Shown here in pieces: positions 12,434 to 13,915 of a stretch of DNA of 13,915 bases (position 1 is the stretch's first letter; every line of letters begins with the position of its first letter). The notes under the pieces were generated by a model, which did not search any database, had not been told where the DNA came from, and saw only the letters and a program-made list of their open reading frames with translations. This stretch comes from an uncultured Holosporaceae bacterium (GTDB taxonomy: Bacteria; Pseudomonadota; Alphaproteobacteria; RUG11792), in contig CAMYPB010000020.1 in assembly GCA_947285985.1 (NCBI GenBank), positions 1 to 13,915 of the forward strand, read 5' to 3'. A program made the translations under genes and the position numbers.

Positions 12434-13915
12434 TACTTATAGAAGGAGATGCCTGGTATATTTGATAGTTTGCGTCTATTTTCTATAGATAGATTTTTCT
12501 TATAAGTTGTTTCAATTTCAACTTTTTTAGAGGAGGTTTTGTATATTATGAATGATATTTGATTGTTGCCATCTTCCATGGAATCTATAGTGTTATACAG
12601 TTGGTCTATATCTGCGTTATTTTCAAGGAGAATATAAACTTTTTGATGTTGTATTATGGAATCTATGCTTTGAAATGAAGTTGCGAGTATTTTAAGATTT
12701 CCTAGTTCGACTTTTATGTTGGCATCCATTATGTAGGCTGTTCCTATATTGAGATCTTGCGATATTTTGGAATATAAGTCTGGGAATATTGTAACCTCGA
12801 ATGAATTGTCCTTATCAGAGATGACGAGAAAGCAGTATTTTTGTGCATTTTTTGAAAGGCGTTCCTTTTTACTAAGTAGGATTCCCGCGATTTTAACGTC
12901 TGATTTGACTTCCAGGAAGTCCTTGCTTCGTGTTATATTATACGATTTTAAGAAGTCTGCATACACATCCATCGGGTGGTCACTCAGATAAAATCCTATG
13001 ATCGAGCGTTCTTTTTCGAGTTTTTCTATGACTCCCCATTCATGGACGTTTTTTAGGTCGACATTATTGTGGTTTTTATCGTTATTGAATAATGACATCT
13101 GCTTATTCTTAATCTGAGTACTATCAATTTTATCTAATATTAAGGATTCGACAGATTCAAAAAGTTGACGTCTATTGGGATGTAGGGAATCGAAGGCACC
13201 AGAGAGTATGAGGGATTCAACTTGTCTTTTGTTTAATATCTTTCGGTCTAGACGCTTGAAGAAATCGAAAACATCCTTGAAGGGACCATTTTTTTCACGT
13301 TCTGCAACGATCTCATTTCCTGTGTATACACTGCTTCCTTTCAGAGCGCCCAATGCATAGCGTATTTCATCGTTGTTGTCTCCTGCTGAAAATGATCCTT
13401 CCGATTTATTGATATCTGGTGGGAGAATTTTTAGGCCAGACGACCTGATATCTTGGACATACATTGCGATTTTTTCTGTATTTCCTATATCGAGATTCAT
13501 TGTTGCAATATAAAATTCTCGTCGATGATTTGCTTTGAGATATGCTGTTTGATAAGATACGAGTGCGTACGCGGCCGCGTGGGACCGATTGAATCCGTAG
13601 CTCGCGAATTTTTCCATGAGGTCGAAGACTTTTTCTGCGATATTTTTTGGAATTCCTCGCTCTTGCGCACCATTTGAAAAAATAGATCTGTGTTTTATCA
13701 TTTCTTCTTTGATCTTTTTTCCCATAGCGCGACGAAGGAGATCAGAGGCTGCGAGTGTATATCCTCCCATAACCTGTGCGATTTTCATGACTTGCTCTTG
13801 ATATATCATGATACCATACGTATTTTTTAGGACGGGTTCCAATGTTTCGTGGAGATATTCGACTTTTTCTTCTCCATGTTTTCGAGCGATATATAATGGG
13901 ATATTTTCCATAGGT
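12433..13915 (-). CDS. dnaE: DNA polymerase III alpha subunit, C-terminal part (partial)
   Basis: The replicative polymerase subunit; only the last 493 codons lie in the window and the frame stays open at the right edge. The visible part begins PMENIPLYIARKHGEE, which in the family belongs to the polymerase/finger region, so the Met at 13911 is internal. Order: fingers with YGIMIYQEQVMKIAQ (32-46, counted from that Met) and LRRAMGKK (59-66), then YGFNRSHAAAYALVSYQTAYLK (105-126), the helix-hairpin-helix region (LNKRQVESLILSGAFD), the beta-clamp motif QMSLF (271-275) and an OB fold (about 337-412). The catalytic aspartates and PHP domain lie beyond the window. It converges on protein B with a 50-bp gap. 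Confidence 0.96.
   Translation of the reverse strand, partial: PMENIPLYIARKHGEEKVEYLHETLEPVLKNTYGIMIYQEQVMKIAQVMGGYTLAASDLLRRAMGKKIKEEMIKHRSIFSNGAQERGIPKNIAEKVFDLMEKFASYGFNRSHAAAYALVSYQTAYLKANHRREFYIATMNLDIGNTEKIAMYVQDIRSSGLKILPPDINKSEGSFSAGDNNDEIRYALGALKGSSVYTGNEIVAEREKNGPFKDVFDFFKRLDRKILNKRQVESLILSGAFDSLHPNRRQLFESVESLILDKIDSTQIKNKQMSLFNNDKNHNNVDLKNVHEWGVIEKLEKERSIIGFYLSDHPMDVYADFLKSYNITRSKDFLEVKSDVKIAGILLSKKERLSKNAQKYCFLVISDKDNSFEVTIFPDLYSKISQDLNIGTAYIMDANIKVELGNLKILATSFQSIDSIIQHQKVYILLENNADIDQLYNTIDSMEDGNNQISFIIYKTSSKKVEIETTYKKNLSIENRRKLSNIPGISFYK

Overview
The window is AT-rich (by eye about two thirds A+T) and uses the standard bacterial code, with TAA, TAG and TGA all serving as stops. 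It is tightly packed with housekeeping genes that look alphaproteobacterial. The order dnaQ, argS, SPOR-domain protein, isoaspartyl-methyltransferase-like protein, together with short intergenic gaps, overlapping gene ends, divergent proteins and a plastid/chlamydia-type dicarboxylate translocator, suggests a reduced-genome, probably host-associated alphaproteobacterium of the Rickettsiales/Holosporales kind. That placement is inference; no rRNA is present to test it.

Layout. (1) 163-1894, plus strand: tRNA-Pro(TGG), tRNA-Thr(CGT) and a DASS-family 2-oxoglutarate/malate translocator. (2) 1871-3986, minus strand: one near-consensus promoter drives a small exported Sel1-repeat protein and the overlapping lnt gene, convergent with the transporter. 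(3) 4008-5956, plus strand: nusB, holC and tsaD, packed as an operon. (4) 5953-10625, minus strand: dnaQ, argS, a very Asn/Asp-rich SPOR-domain membrane protein and a degenerate Pcm-like methyltransferase, convergent with tsaD so that the two stop codons overlap. (5) 10763-12382, plus strand: tRNA-Arg(TCT), then two unrecognised exported proteins that resemble each other by eye and each have their own strong promoter. (6) 12433-13915, minus strand: the C-terminal part of dnaE, running off the right edge.

Functional links. Three DNA polymerase III subunits lie within 10 kb: chi (HolC), epsilon (DnaQ) and alpha (DnaE). Both DnaE and DnaQ show readable beta-clamp-binding pentapeptides. Lnt, the SPOR protein and the Sel1 protein imply a lipoprotein-bearing Gram-negative envelope with septal peptidoglycan remodelling. 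ArgS, TsaD, NusB and the tRNAs serve translation and RNA synthesis.

The least ordinary part is 10950-12382. It holds a tandem pair of small exported proteins with a shared CCxxD[VL]x[IF]xD motif and a shared SK..VSS[LI]K helix. They have no recognisable function and are good candidates for a lineage-specific secreted family.
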